Made by a program: the position numbers and the translations under genes. From the NCBI RefSeq assembly GCF_000169175.1, contig NZ_AAWS01000036.1, forward strand, positions 35,165-99,164: 64,000 nucleotides of DNA, given 5' to 3'. Positions 63,349 to 64,000 of this stretch are shown here, in pieces. The first letter of the stretch is position 1. Every line of letters begins with the position of its first letter. Origin of the DNA: Microscilla marina ATCC 23134. GTDB taxonomy: Bacteria; Bacteroidota; Bacteroidia; Cytophagales; Microscillaceae. Below the pieces are notes generated by a model. The model was given only the letters and a program-made list of their open reading frames with translations, ran no database searches and had not been told where the DNA came from.

Positions 63349-63776
63349 CTACTTGAGTGAAAACTCGATATCATTCTTCACTAAAGAGGTAACATTAATG
63401 GTAGGTAAAAGAAATTGGTTAAGCTTAGTATTTTCAGTTTTTGCGTGTAAAACGCCTCTTGTTGAGCCGACTGTTAGCATAGCTAAATGAGCTAGAAACT
63501 CTTTTGAAAAGGTTATTTTAGCTTCATTGCATAAGTTATCCCAAGATTCGTTAGCTACCCCGAAATGGCAACTTACTTGTATTTTGATAAAAGTTTTTTT
63601 TTCTTGCTCAAACATAAAAGTTGCCAGTACACTGAGTTGTTTTTGTATTGTATTTACTTTAAACTCAAGGTTTGTGATTAAACTAGACTTGCTACCTTCA
63701 GCAAAATTTTTTTCAAAAGTGGCAAACTGTTCTGTTTTTAACGCGAGCAAGGCAAAACTTATATTCTCTTGTCCAT
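63349..63776 (-). CDS. SecB-like chaperone, start damaged or shifted
   Basis: The open frame from about 63777 to 63349 encodes LALKTEQFATFEKNF, then LEFKVNTIQKQ, SVLATFMFEQEKKTFIKIQV, CHFGVANESWDNL and STRGVLHAKTE, ending LPTINVTSLVKNDIEF. This pattern is that of SecB-like proteins (strand pairs, then the RGxxxAKTE and LPxINV end). Such chaperones hold unfolded proteins for export or partner a toxin-antitoxin pair. The only ATG near (63776) starts a frame that meets a stop after five codons, but MDKR fits the good frame if one base is inserted after codon 3 or 4. The in-frame alternative is TTG at 63750, which leaves out the natural-looking ENISFALLALK. A one-base deletion is likely. Confidence 0.65.
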
Positions 63777-63777
63777 T

Positions 63778-64000
63778 TTATATTACTTGTTTATAAGAGT
63801 TATATTCCTCTGGGGTTACCTGAAATGTTTTTTGTGAAAGCAATATACTTTTACTTTCAGTAGAAGGTGTATAGTCAGGTAGTTTGTATTGATTTGTGTT
63901 AATAATTTGTACAGTGTTTTGTTTCATTTTTAATTGCTTTTCATAGTAGGTCGCAAGTATTGGTATGTTTAATATTTCTTGCAACTTAACTTGTGTTTCC
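63778..64000 (-). CDS. C-terminal part of a gene cut by the window edge
   Basis: The frame is open from the window edge to the TAA at 63778 and encodes about 74 residues: ETQVKLQEILNIPILATYYE, KQLKMKQNTVQ and QKTFQVTPEEYNSYKQVI. No family is recognised. It ends one base before the ATG of the SecB-like gene (TAAAATG), so the two are probably one operon. In SecB-like systems the upstream gene is sometimes a toxin or antitoxin, but this cannot be judged from a fragment. A methionine 20 residues in (MKQNTV) could also be the start of a small protein of about 49 residues. Confidence 0.45.
   Translation of the reverse strand, partial: ETQVKLQEILNIPILATYYEKQLKMKQNTVQIINTNQYKLPDYTPSTESKSILLSQKTFQVTPEEYNSYKQVI

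Overview
The window looks like chromosomal DNA of a marine Bacteroidota of the order Cytophagales (Microscilla-like). This is inferred from gene content and was not tested by a search. The signs are two proteins with type IX secretion (T9SS) C-terminal tails, SprB-type repeats, short precursor peptides ending in a double glycine, WG repeats, and very little Shine-Dalgarno signal. Gaps between genes are long and full of short repeats.

Layout. 1-0.8 kb holds a tRNA with a GCU anticodon on an ordinary short-arm body and, just upstream, a tRNA whose 3' half comes before its 5' half. 0.8-3 kb is a CBM9-like outer-membrane protein gene behind two matched palindromes. 3.1-5.3 kb is a large array of hairpin-rich repeats, with a second array of the same family at 25.9-27.05 kb. 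5.6-8.6 kb has a T9SS-secreted protein, a MITE-like element and a lipoprotein. 9.1-25.9 kb is a run of six same-strand genes for big exported proteins: a 1663-aa protein, a fibronectin type III (FN3) protein, a SprB-repeat protein, a TANFOR-like protein, an outer-membrane barrel and an OmpA/PD40 protein. The spacers between the last five are degenerate GTAGTC/GGAGTC inverted repeats.

27.1-27.8 kb holds three unlisted small genes for paralogous double-glycine peptides. 28.3 kb is an M32 carboxypeptidase. 29.9-41 kb is a minus-strand export cluster: a TetR regulator with two matching operators, a LolA-like carrier, three FtsX-type permeases (one frameshifted), a membrane protein, a short-chain dehydrogenase, a LolD-like ATPase and an outer-membrane protein. 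This looks like a regulated system that moves a lipid or lipoprotein through the envelope.

41-53 kb is mostly housekeeping genes with decayed pieces: a retropepsin/PDZ protein, a broken IS110 transposase, a second MITE copy, a dolichol-phosphate-mannose-type glycosyltransferase, a WG-repeat remnant, protoporphyrinogen oxidase, an LRR lipoprotein, an ABC exporter and TruA. 53.3-56.2 kb is an AT-rich two-gene cassette (FkbM methyltransferase plus GT25 glycosyltransferase) between 60-bp direct repeats. It sits in front of a polytopic membrane protein and a GT4 glycosyltransferase, which suggests surface-glycan genes. 58.9-64 kb carries rsgA, waaA/kdtA, a peroxiredoxin, a STAS-like protein, a GNAT acetyltransferase and, at the right edge, a SecB-like chaperone gene with a damaged start next to a truncated gene.

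The items most worth following up are the permuted tRNA arrangement, the three-peptide family and the hairpin-mosaic arrays.
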